This document shows positions 23,907-34,658 of a stretch of DNA of 64,000 bases, in pieces. The translations under genes were made by a program, and so were the position numbers. This DNA comes from Amylostereum areolatum. Taxonomy: Eukaryota; Basidiomycota; Agaricomycetes; Russulales; Stereaceae. The notes beneath the pieces were generated by a model that was not told the origin of the DNA, made no database searches, and saw nothing but the letters and a program-made list of their open reading frames with translations. Each line of letters starts with the position of its first letter. The stretch's first letter is position 1. The stretch spans positions 89,815-153,814 of the forward strand of contig SAXG01000087.1 of the NCBI GenBank assembly GCA_012932865.1. Reading direction: 5' to 3'.

Positions 23907-25356
23907 TTATCCACTCTCGAACAAAAAATCCACAAGCTTACTAACCACTCGCACATTCACACTATTTCCCAGTAATCGATATTTCACCTTCGTAGACACC
24001 CGGGGGCCACACGAACTGGTCCTCTGTGCCTGGGCGCACGAAGGCGAAGAGACGAAGTAGCTCCGAGGGCGTGAAATACCGCAGCTTGAGGGGGTGCAGG
24101 ATGTTTAGTGCATCAGGGTCATCGCGACCTTTTGCTTCGAGGAAGGTGTCGAAAGTCGTGGTTGTCTGGAGAGCAAGGGTGAATGGGCCGCAGTTACAAG
24201 TATGAAACGAAGGTAACGCACATCGAGCTCGGTGTTTTCTTGTAAAATAGACCCCGCCCGTTCAACAAGTTGTGTATATCCTGAAAGCCCAATGCTCCGT
24301 TATAAAAACCACGCCTTTTTGCAGCGAATGCGAGGCCTACCTCGGGTGAAACAGCAAGTCCGACGCGTAGACGGAAGCACGATGTCGAACAGGCGACCCC
24401 ATTTCTGCAGCACACGATCTGGAACAGCATGCGGATGGCACCCATTCACCCATCCACCCTCGTCCAGATACTCTTGCAAAGGTTCGACTGAATTCTGTGC
24501 ACTCCCTGGGGTGTCGTCACGGGGATCGATCCAGTCTTCTCCTCGTCCCGGTATATGCCTCCAAACGTGGTCCGGTACTCTCCTGTTTGGGATGTCGAAT
24601 GGAGTTGTCTTGGCGAGGAGATAATACCGAAGGCGGGAATTTGGGATGCCGAATTGTAAGGGCGTGAGTAGGAGTTCGAGAGTATGGTATCCCAAACCCC
24701 GCAACTGCCTCAACAACACCTGTCGCGTCGTCGACGTCTTCCGAGCACACGATCAACGCGACCCTCCCTGGGATTCTTCAACAAAAACATACCTCGAAAC
24801 CCGCGACGTTTTCCACGAGCAAAAACTTCGGTTGCGCGCCCAACGAAACAAGCTCCGGGAGCACGTCCTCAACCAGATGCAAGAACGATTTCGCGCGCGG
24901 ATCCGCCGCGCCCTTCGCAAGCGGGTTCAGCACCGTATACGGTTGACACGCAGGCGACAAAAGCCACAAGTTCGCGCGGTGCTTCGCGATCTCCCGCGCG
25001 TCCAGGACGGAAATGTCTCTCTAGGAAGAAGACAGCACCCGTGAAAATCAATCCTCATAAAGGTTCTTCGACAGGAGAAAAGGTAGCAAAGAAGCAAGGG
25101 GCAGAGGGAAAGAGGTAAAACGTTAACCTACTTTGTGGGCGATATTGTGGCCGTGGTTTGCGGCGTAGACCTGGCATGCGATTTGATCCCAGTCGAAAGC
25201 ACCGACGACGGTGACCTGCACATTGCTCCGAGCGAGGGCAAAGTGCAAACCGCCTGAAAATCCACGGTCATCCACCAGACAAAGTAGAAAAAGGCGAATA
25301 TACAAACCGATACCACTGTAAAATTCTAGAGCACGTATCTCCGTGGGCTCGCCCAT
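23907..25356 (-). CDS. TRDMT1: DNMT2/TRDMT1-type tRNA (cytosine-38-C5)-methyltransferase
   Basis: Family members methylate C38 in the anticodon loop of tRNA-Asp using SAM. Minus-strand exons are 25356-25308, 25253-25131, 25020-24793, 24737-24341, 24280-24222 and 24165-23907. Conserved C5-methyltransferase motifs appear in order: motif I ALEFYSGIGGLHFAL, the Cys loop LSPACQPYT, ENVAGFE, then FGIPNSRLRYYLLAK, CCFTRGYTQL, LRYFTPSELLRLFAF and RLLGNSVNVRVVSKL. Usual family members have PPCQ at the catalytic loop; here it is PACQ, but the cysteine is kept. The last exon changes frame at a run of five C on the minus strand (plus about 24001-24006). FVWPPGV before it and STKVKYRLLGNS after it are in different frames. 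This is either a one-base assembly error or a real lesion removing the last motif. It is divergent from the PHD gene. Confidence 0.9.
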
Positions 25357-25706
25357 TCCATTCGTTAACCGAGCGAAGTTCGAAGATGGTGGCGGAAGGA
25401 AACAAGGTCCATGGCGAGGTCCACGGGTGGTCCACGCGAGGTCCATGGTAAATCAGCGCTTTCCCACGATCATACGGGGGTCCACCGCTGCAGCCGATAG
25501 TCAATGCCAACTTCGCCGTTGTTCGACTTTGCTCACTCCCTCCTCCTCCTCCTCCCGTCTCTTCACTCTCCCAACCCTTCTTGTCTTATTTTCCCACAGA
25601 ATCAGTTGTTCGATCTTGCTGAGGTCGAAGACAAACGTGATTTCCCCGGTTGTGTTCCCGGAGCGTCGTCCCGGGCCTTGTTATTGTCCCCACCTCATCT
25701 ACAGCC
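25357..25706. promoter_or_regulatory. Shared divergent promoter of the DNMT2-type and PHD-finger genes
   Basis: 350 bp between the two start codons. The PHD side is strongly CT-rich (25530-25610), as is common upstream of fungal genes. No specific factor site is claimed. Confidence 0.5.
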
Positions 25707-28700
25707 ATGCAAGGATTGGCCTCCTACACGGCCTGCCAGCCTATCCTCACCACTCTCCAGCCCGCATCCATCATTCCCCAGCAGATCGTGCTGCCTCTCC
25801 CGCCCCCAGGAGCACACGCTCCAGACAACCAGGCCGATGGCATGGCCCGTCCGCTATCCCAACCACATCTGGCGTCGAGCCTAGATAGGTGCGTGGCCTC
25901 CAAGCCCAAACTTGAGCGACGCTGATCAACAAATCAAATAGTAACACACCTACTGACCAGCCACTGCTCCCGCCGTTTCCTACCCGGCCGCAAGTCAGTC
26001 ATCTCCCCACTCCGCAAAGGTGTGTCTTCTCTTGTCCCAACTGCCCCTATCCACCTTCCAAAAGAATCGCGAGTGTGCTTCGTGGGAAGGGTGTATTCCG
26101 CGACGCGTCGAGAGGCCGTCCGCTCTGCGACAGGATCATCCTGCGAACGAGACCTTGCGATGAGATAAACCTGCCATGCCCACCTCTGTACTTGCCCCGT
26201 CTGGTCCCACCATTGACTCACCTCTGTTTCAGTCCAAGCAACCTCGCCCCGTACGTTTCGGGTCACTCCGAGTCTCCGATCCAGCATGGGTATGCCTCCT
26301 TCCTGGCTTATCCTATTTCTCCTATTCACTCCCAAATGATGCAGTGCCCAAGGCTCCATGTTCCCCACTACCCACCGTTCTTTTGAATCCACTCGTCAGA
26401 TGATCACCCCGGAGTCGAGCCCCTTAGTCAACCGTGGGTGGGTCCTCCCAGGGGCGGAGACGACAACTACGCCGACTCAATTGTAAGCCGCCCGAATATT
26501 GTAAAGCTCCTGCCGACGTACCGCTGACCATGCCCAAATCCAGACGCCGTGCTGCCCCTCCTCAAACACCGCCTCCTGCTTTCCATCGTCACCCCTCTTC
26601 CCCACCCTCCAACGTCTCACAACTTTCCTCTCCCTTCATGCCGAAACCATCCCCGGTCTATCTCGCTGCGCCACCCCTACCACCCTCCCACCACCCATCT
26701 CGTGCCGCAACTCCTTTGCATGCCGTCGTCTCAACCCCTATAGACCCCGATGCCGACGCCGAAGGATCCGATGCCGAAGCGCGTCCCGCCGGAGGCGAGA
26801 TAGAACGCATTCGCGAAGAACAAGCCCGAGCTCGAGCCACCCTGCTCGAGGAGACCGAATCACGACGCCCAGAATATCTCCGGCGCGCTGATCGGCCGTT
26901 CAATGCCACGACTGAGCTCGATCCGGTCTGGGGCATCAAAGAAAGCCCCGCCAAGGGACGGCGTATCGAGCTCTGGGGGTTCACGGAGACCAGCGACGAG
27001 AGCTTCGAGGATCGGCTCATGGCTGGGGGCTACGTCGGCTATGGCAGCACGCCCGGAGCGACGATGCCCACGCGTCCCCGCACGCCGTCTCGCGCGAAGG
27101 AGTGGGCCAACATAACCACCCCCGGCCCCGCCGGCTCGTCCAAGGCCGCCAGCTTGAAGTTCGAAGACGATGACGAGGATGTGGCGCTCGACGACCGGGC
27201 GGTGAAGAAGAAGCGGAGGCTCGCGGCATTCCGGCGCGTGACGGGGGGCGCGAACGCGGTCGTGCAGGCGGCCAAGGCGACGTTGCAGCCGGTCGAGGTT
27301 GAGGGCAAGGGCCGAGTCCTGCTTGACTTGAATGAGGAGGAGGTGCCCGAACTTGTGGAAGGATCCGTTCCTCAATCTCCGGTAGGGCGCAAACGCGGCG
27401 GGAAGCGCAAGAGGCGGGGCGGAGCTGCCACTGGCGGCAAATCTGGACGTGGCGGGAAGGGCAAGGCGAGGAAGGAAGAGGCGGCAGAAAATGCGATGGA
27501 CCTCGGTGCTTCGAACTTGAACTGGCCGGACGAGCAGTTCCCTTGGAGCTTGCGCACGCAGGAAAGGATGGAGGTGGAACGCATGGAAGAGACGGAGCGG
27601 ATGAAGTCGATTGCGCACTTTTTCGACGGCGACAGCGATGAAGACGAAGAGGAGGAACCGCCGCAACAGGTTCAAACTACGCTTGTGCCAATGGACTTGG
27701 GCGAGGCAGACTTTCCCGAACAACCTGTTTACCGTGGGCGAGGAAAGATGGTTCCCTTACGCCAGCGCGACCTCCCTGACGCTCCTCCACACCACCTCTT
27801 CTTCCCAAGCGATCCCGCTGATGCCCGCGCCGCACTCTTGTCCAAACGTTCTGTCCGCGCGCTTGCGGCCCGCCGCCGACTCCGGGAGATGAACTCGGAT
27901 AGCGACGACGAGACGGTGTGCATCTGCCACGGAACGGATGACGGCCGGGAGCTCGTGCAGTGCGACGACTGCAAACGGTGGTACCACCTCAGCTGCATCG
28001 GCCTCAAGTTCGAGGACCTCGGCGAGGAGGAGGATCCTTGGTATTGCGACCTGTGCGAAGACGATGGACGACTGGACAGCAACCCTTCATCCGAACCGAC
28101 GTTCGTGCAGGGCGATGAGGAAGACCTCACGCCGCGCCGGATGCGCGACCCGCTGTTTTTTCAGAGCGACCTTGACGCATCCCCCGCGGGAGCGCTGTGG
28201 CGCACGCCGTCCTCGTCCACGCGTGCGCCGATGACACCGACGCGTAGTGGAGGGACCACGACAGAGTTCTCGACGCGCTCGTCTTGGGGCTCCGCCAGCC
28301 GGCACGGACCTACAACGCCCCCCTCCGCGTCGCAGCACGTACGCGTGTATTCGACCCCCGGCGCGTTCGAGACACTTTTCCAAGGCAGCTCCCCGTTCGA
28401 CCCGACCACGACGCCTTCGCGCGGGATTCGGTTTCCTCCCGGCGTGCAGAAGGAGAGCACCGGCGCGTGGGCGGCCGCAAGATACGGGGGTCCGTTCGCC
28501 ACGCCGACGCAGGCGGGGTCTAAGCATGCTCTGCAGCGCTATGACCGGATGTCCGGAGGACACTTCATGGGCATGTCGTCCGCGAGCCCGAATTCGTACC
28601 GTTCGGCGGCGTACGACGACACGCCTGTGGATAGGTCCGTGCCAAGGCCTGTTGCGGCGTTTCCGCCGAGGAGGCAGTTGGAATCGCCGTTGATGGGGAG

Positions 28701-28788
28701 AGGTGTGAGCTATCGGAGGCCACCGCCCGGACCACCCCAGTCTCCGAGTCTGAGGGCGGCGAAAGGGAAGGAAAGGGTGGAGGTGTGA
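25707..28788 (+). CDS. PHD-finger protein, probable chromatin regulator
   Basis: The main exon (about 26546-28788) encodes a C4HC3 PHD finger: CICHGTDDGRELVQC, then CDDCKRWYHLSCIGL, then DPWYCDLCED (27916-28065). PHD fingers read histone H3 tails in the nucleus. Several short upstream exons can be joined in one frame from ATG 25707 (MQGLASYTACQP). The last upstream intron begins GTAAGC at 26483, has a CTGAC branch-like site and ends AG at about 26545, giving TPTQL-RRAAPPQ. A shorter product starting at ATG 26530 is the alternative. The N-terminus is Pro/Ser-rich. Basic clusters (KKKRR; KRGGKRKRRGG) look like nuclear localisation signals, and an acidic block (DGDSDEDEEEE) precedes the finger. 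The C-terminal 240 residues are Ser/Thr/Pro-rich and look disordered. It starts 350 bp from the divergent DNMT2-type gene. Confidence 0.85.
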
Positions 28789-29762
28789 GCGGAGAGGTGA
28801 TGAATACCATACTGGTGCGTATCTTACCTCGTCGGGAAACCCAGACGCTGACCAGGGAGAGTATCGCAGCTTCTTCAATCTTGTATAGCGATTAGCGTCG
28901 ATAGGCGTAATGTGTGCGTGCCCGCTACTGGACGCTCGAACGTGTACATAGGCTTCGTTTCGGAGCCATGTTCGTGATCGGTTTATCTCTTTCTCCAAAA
29001 GAATCCTTGCCGGTCGTGTTTCTTGTCCGTCGAGGTTGTCTTGTAATAATGTTCTGTTGTGTATATCTTGGGGCATCTGTTGTCGTGCTCGGCATAGGTT
29101 AGCATACGTTACGGTACGATATGAATGCGATAGTTGTGATAGATGAGATGGTTAGTATGCTGAAGAAAAGGGAGAAACAGATGACATGCCTTCGAGACGA
29201 AGCCACCTATACCCGGTGTGTTGCATGTATGGGGGAAACGGTAGTGCCCGAGGCGCGATGATACCGCTCTATTTAAGTTACTGAGCAGCTCACGAGCTAG
29301 TTGAAATGATCTTGACCAGTACTTGTTTGAGTCTCCTCATTGAAAACTATACTATAGAACTCGGTACCTTTGGTTCAGAAGGCTATGACAGCCATCGTGG
29401 CTTCAGAATTTGTCCCTCAGCGTGGACTGGACCGATGGCTCGACGCGTCACGCCGCGTTGCAACCCGCGAACTATGAGCATGTACCCATCCAGTGGATCC
29501 TTCGAAGAGAAATACGGGTGCATCATGTGAGGTTTTCCGATCGGGGCGCCAGATAGAGAGAAGGAGTGGCCGTTGTAAACTGTATCAGGAGGGTTGTAAA
29601 ATGCGGGAGCCCACGCGTAAGGACGCGTCAGGTCACATCCACGTCACAAGTGACCTCTCGCGTTCTGCCGAGTGACCTACGTCCTCTTCTTGTCACGTTC
29701 CTTCGACAAATCGACTCCGCCTCCTTCACACGTTTGTGTAATCCAAGCTGAAGGCATAAATC
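28789..29762. other. Intergenic, no supported gene
   Basis: Contains the 3' region of the PHD gene and the upstream region of the SMN-like gene. Short frames only, none convincing. Confidence 0.5.
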
Positions 29763-29864
29763 ATGTCCTCACGTACTCTCGTATCTTACGACGATATTGT
29801 CCAAGGTGGCCCCTCTGGAAACAATGGATCTGGAGGATCTGCACCCCCTCGTAAACGAAGACGC

Positions 29865-29895
<31 letters not shown>

Positions 29896-30868
29896 CCAAC
29901 AACAGTCAACGCCAGTATCGCCAACATTGGGACGACCCCGGGCCTCTCGCCGAGTCGATACCCTACGGATCATCATCGTCATCCAACATTGCGCCTGCGC
30001 TTGAAGTCACCATGCAGGTTGAGGAAGAAGAGGGCGAAGAAGAGAGCAGGATGCTGACTCACGAAGAGATCTGGGATGACTCTGCGCTCGTCGACGCTTG
30101 GGAAAGTGCCCAGGCTGAGTATGAGGTGTGTATACATATTTTCTTCTCCTGCTACTATGTTATACGGAGGGCTGATAACGCATGAACGGGCAGGCGTTCC
30201 ATGGGAAGGGCAAATCTTGGAAAGACGAGCCCGTCAAAAAGTCGCCATTGTAAGTGCTTTAATTCTCTTTCTCCCGTCTGTACAGGCATTCTTCTTACAT
30301 TCGTGCGGAACAGGTGGTATAACGTCCCTCCCAAACCCCAAAAAGGAGCTGCCACGACCACAACCACGACCACAGCAACATCCACATCAAACGTTCACAA
30401 CTCAAATGTTCACAATGGCGCGTCTGCTACGGTACCTGCACCGGGAACCGACGCCGAAAACTCCCAACCGGTCAATTTCGATACCTTTGTCCCGGCGCAC
30501 GACCCATCTCTCTTTGTTTCTTCTGCTCCTGCGGAATTATCTACTTTCGCAGACGGACCGTGGCCTACGCGCGATGAGGCCTTCAGCCGTGCCCTCGGAG
30601 CTATGTACTGGGCTGGATACTGGACGGCCGTGTATCACGTATGGTTTTCTTGCCCCGCTTCTCACTCCTAGAATCTAACAGTCTCTTGTCGTTGTCACAG
30701 AGCCACCAACATTCTGGGACGGGTGCTGAAGAGACAGAACCCACCGGAGAAGAGGGCGGCGACGAAGAGGGTGAGTATGTCGAGGCAGACGCGGATGCAG
30801 ACGGGGAGGATGGGGATGAAAAAGAGTCTGGAGAAGAAGATGAAGAGTTGATCTCGACGCAGCGGTGA
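29763..30868 (+). CDS. SMN1: SMN-family (survival motor neuron) protein with acidic C-terminal extension
   Basis: SMN assembles Sm cores on spliceosomal snRNAs with Gemin2 (nuclear/cytoplasmic). Exons are 29763-30125, 30194-30249, 30314-30638 and 30701-30868, in frame, about 303 residues. The N-terminal Gemin2-binding helix is clear: THEEIWDDSALVDAWESA (around residue 103), as in IWDDSAL of other SMN proteins. The YG-box oligomerisation motif is AMYWAGYWTAVYH at about residues 236-248, with the expected small/aromatic spacing. I see no Tudor domain between them; the middle is Thr/Ala/Pro-rich, as in yeast-type Smn1. Oddities are a 10-Asn run from an AAC microsatellite and about 55 residues of very acidic sequence after the YG box, where other family members usually end. 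It is convergent with NIC96. Confidence 0.85.
29865..29894 (+). repeat. AAC trinucleotide microsatellite (10 units)
   Basis: Ten AAC units encode a poly-Asn run just after a basic RKRRR cluster in the SMN-like protein; further AAC units follow after one ACC. Confidence 0.95.
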
Positions 30869-31177
30869 TATATTTCTTGTGGTTTGTTCAGCCCTACCCC
30901 GTCCAATGGTTAGTAAAATCTGCCATCCTCCCTCGTGTCTTCAACCGGTTGAACATCTCCAACAAGACATTCCAATCCATGACGATCTTCTCCGTCCGTG
31001 TGAGTACATTTCCGTCCTCTTTCGTACGCGAACCTCTTTGCTTGCCTTAGTGTTTATGCAGTGCTTGGGCGCACCGTCGCAATCCATCAGTGTCATGTTA
31101 TATCACGCCTGGAAGTATACACTATACGAGCACACACACATGTACATAACCCATTGTCGTACCGAACATGCAAAAAA

Positions 31178-34100
31178 TCACAACGCAATCTCCACGTCCA
31201 ATCTCGCCAGATATGAATACACATCGGGCGACAGCCGATATTTGAGCATACCCGCGAAGATCATCAGTGAACGCGACTTTGTGCGCAAGGCACTCAACGC
31301 CTGCACCATGCAGTGATCAGCAACACTGGCGAAAGATCCAAGCAACAGGGCGACACACCATATGCCTGCTCGCATCGGGCACGAGAGAAGCTTTGGTCTT
31401 CTGGTACACTGCCGCGATACAATCCATCGTGAGCGGGAGGTACGTCTGCAAGTTGCGTTGGAGCGCGTCGTGCATGTCCTTGAACTCCTCTGCTCTTCTT
31501 GTGATCTTCGCCACGTCTCCGTCGAGTGGGATAAGATCTGTCGACTCCATGATCTACCCAACACCGTCAGCGTTCTCCCCGAAAGGTATGAAAAGAAAAA
31601 ACTGTAACCCACTTCGAATGCTAGATCAAGCCGCCCCTCCTTCTTCGCGTCCATCGCCTCCCTAATCCTCAACAACCGTCCCACTGCTTCCCGCTCCCTG
31701 CCCACCGCCCTGTTCGTCCGCTCATAATGCCTCAAAATCTCCCGCGCCGTGCCTTCGATCGCCTTGCCCTGCTCACCACCCCCGCTGGGCGCAGCAATGG
31801 TGTTCCCGAGCGCTTGCGCGAGGCAGACGATGACCTTGGCATAGTCGCCCGCGAGGTTGTACAGCTTGATCGCCTCAAGCACCCGGTCGTTCTCCTCCGC
31901 GTGACGGGCGGCGCGCACGAGGATCACGTCGTTGAACTGACGTGCGTCCTGCAGCTTGAGCAACGACGCGCCCTGCTCGACTACGCCGCTCTGTGATGTA
32001 CCAACCCGTTTGCGGTCAGCGCTGGCTGCGGAAAAGGAAAGAAGGGGATAGGGAGAGGAAGGACATACGAATCGTGTACCGTCGGATCGGAACCCGCCAA
32101 CGAGTTCATCCCATGCGGGACCGGCGTTGGAGAGCACGATGATACGTCGGACGAGCTCCCATGCGTTCTCGAGCTGCTCCTGGCCTATCGCGCCCACTTG
32201 GTCGGCGCTGAGGGTGACCGTGTAGACATATTGTAGCGCCTCCTTCGCGTCCATTTTCACGAACTGACGGACGTAGCGCCATATCAGCGTTGGAAGGCTC
32301 AGCGCGGGCGGTGCGTTCGGGGACAACGATACTTTAGGGTTTATCAGTGGCGAGGTAGGTGAAGAAAGGGAGAGAACGAACAAGGTGTCATGTCCGAAGT
32401 CTCGGCGCGGGAGGGAACACGGAGAAGTCCGTGGTACGCAAGTGCGATGGCGACGTGGACGGCTTCCACCTCTGTTTCGGGGTTATCCCAAAGAGCAGCG
32501 ACAGCCTACACGTTGGTTAAGCGGGGTTTTGGAGAGAACCTCAGGACAACTACGTACCCGTTCGAACTGTCCACAAATGAGCAGCACCGCTGCCCACAAG
32601 CCGGCCCTGGGACCCTTCTGACCTGAAGGACCCTCGAAATGCCGCTCGCCGTACCCAAGCAAAGTCTCCGCCAGACCCTGGAGGCCGCCGTTCTCCTCTT
32701 CGTCGACCTGTGAAATCTTCAGCACGGGGCATTTGTGAGCGCAAAAGGTGATCTACCATCGCGAGCTGGAACCACAACCAATCCTCTGTTGTAGCTGTGA
32801 CAAGCGGAACCGTGCGGCGAGTGGGGTCGAGCTTTCCCATCAGTTTATAGAGGGCGAGCTTGAACGGGTCGACCGTCGCCGAGTGGAGCATGTGCGCATT
32901 GTAGATGGATTGTATGTGGTCTCGATGAGGTTTTGGCAGCCTATACGCGTGTCTGATTAATAAGGACATCTGGCCATTTGGATGGGACTTGCCGCCTGTC
33001 AGGAGACTCGAGCCATGTGCGGAAGTGAGAAACAAAGCTGTCTTCTCGATGCTCGATTGCCTGCTGGAACCGCAACGCTTCCGCGAGCGCCTCCTGTGTA
33101 TGTCCTGTCCGCACCAAGTAAAACAGTTTCGCCCAGAGGGGCTGACTGGCCACAAGCTGTTTACCGATGATCAGCATCCGCCAGATGTCCAGCAATCAAT
33201 GCGGTATCTCACCTCGATCCGGTCTTGCCACTCCCCATTTCGATAGTACCGTACCAGCAGGAATGCGCGCACTTTGTTGGCCACGCTCGGATCGCCGCCG
33301 AGTTTCGCCTCAAATGGACGCGCTTGTACTGTGCGCTCGAGTACATCGAAGTACTGCTCTTCCAGCGCCTCTCGTGCACCACGGGCGATCAGTTTGCGAA
33401 GTTCCGCCGCGTCGCGCGATTCGGGGTCGCCGAGATACGCGCGAGCATGCTTACGCTCGAAGAGGGGAGTGTTGAGTATGTGCGCTCCTGCGTGTTCGAG
33501 AGGAGCAACGGCGGAGGGCTCGCCAGTGATCTTGGCGAGGATGTGAAAGTTTTGGGTGATTTGTTGCGTGCGCTAAGAACGTGTATAAGCCGGTGGGTTC
33601 AGAAGGAAAAAAGAGGGGGGTTTACGTCAGGATTGAGGGAAACCGAGGCTTGGGCGAGGGAGTGGAGAATGGGGTAGGACGTGCCGCGAAGACGCGCTGA
33701 GTTTAGTTCGGATATCGAACGGTCGTAGGCCATCATCTTGCTCTGCATCTGCAGATTTGGACTCGGGCCCACGCTCATCTATGGTATTCAAAGTTAGTGA
33801 GAGACTTCACTCCCGAGAGAGAAAAACATACAGCAAGACTGCTTCTGCCATGCTGTCCCTTGTACTCCGCGACCGCCTTGTTCTCGCTGCCGACGCGCCC
33901 ACCAAGCTCCTCAAAGACGCGTTTCTTCCTTGCTTCCCAGTCCTTCCGACTCCTGTCTTCCAAAAGCCTATAAAAGTCCTCTTGAGTTTCCCTCCGCGCT
34001 TCCTCGATGGTCGAGATGATGTTTTGTTCGTGCGCGTGGCGCAAGTAGCCAGCGATGTCCGTGTCCTGTAGTGGCTGGAGAGGCGAGAATGTCGCTGCGG

Positions 34101-34379
34101 TGTTCAGATGAGCGATAGAATTGGCAAGTGCGGGTGCGTCAACGTGAGCCTGCGCGAGGAGGTAGTTTCTGTTCAACTAGGATCAGCGCGTTAAGCAAAT
34201 GTATGGTTGGGGGCTACTCACGCTCGCCCGCTGTCTGCCGTCACTCCTGGTTGGCGTGATACCAGTCGTCTGGACTGCGCCTCGATTTGGTCAAGGGAAA
34301 GGTTGACATGAGGCAAATCCGGTTTGGAAAAGTGCGAAGTCAACGCCTTGGACGACGTGAGGAGAGAAGAAAGGTCCAT
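31178..34379 (-). CDS. NIC96: Nucleoporin NIC96/Nup93
   Basis: Inner-ring scaffold nucleoporin that links the channel complex to the nuclear pore core. ATG at 34379 gives MDLSSLLTSSKALTSHF, and the stop is at 31178-31180. Multiple short introns join about 830 residues. N-terminal sequence around 34170-33850 reads YLRHAHEQNIISTIEEARR, a block typical of NIC96. Then come ASQPLWAKLFYLVRTGHTQ (about 33150), EDWLWFQLAMVDEEE, LWAAVLLICGQFE, FVKMDAKEALQYVYTVTLS and NDVILVRAARHAEENDR. The C-terminus ends LSPDVYSYLARLDVEIAL, near the typical family end. The protein is all alpha-helical by composition, as expected for the ancestral coatomer fold. The gene is divergent from the unknown gene at 34659 and convergent with the SMN-like gene. 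Confidence 0.92.
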
Positions 34380-34658
34380 TGTCGAGAGTGCTGTTGGCAG
34401 GTTCGTATTTCAACAGCAGCAATAGCCTGGAAATTTTGCGAGGGAAACTCTGGAGGCGATCCGACGTTGTATATGTGGCGAACGTCGTAGCCGTTGTTGT
34501 AGAAGGAGAGTGAGCAGTCGAACAAACAGACGCGCGACTCACACCTCGCGACGCGTCTTGCGCTCTCCAAAACCTTCCTCGACCACCGCAGAATCGTGTC
34601 TCGGCAACGTTGCTCTTAGCTTGAGTCATATACCTTACTTCCCGTGGCTTTGGTGAAC
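34380..34658. promoter_or_regulatory. Divergent promoter between NIC96 and the gene at 34659
   Basis: 279 bp between opposing start codons. No motif is assigned; inferred from arrangement. Confidence 0.45.

Noticed and set aside
26434..26529. GTG at 26434 as start of the PHD protein
   Set aside because: Non-ATG start; the region is better explained by an intron with strong signals (26483-26545) joining upstream exons, or by ATG 26530.
28087..29076. 329-residue minus-strand open frame opposite the PHD gene
   Set aside because: Arg/His-rich antisense shadow of the PHD-gene coding strand, no recognisable family.
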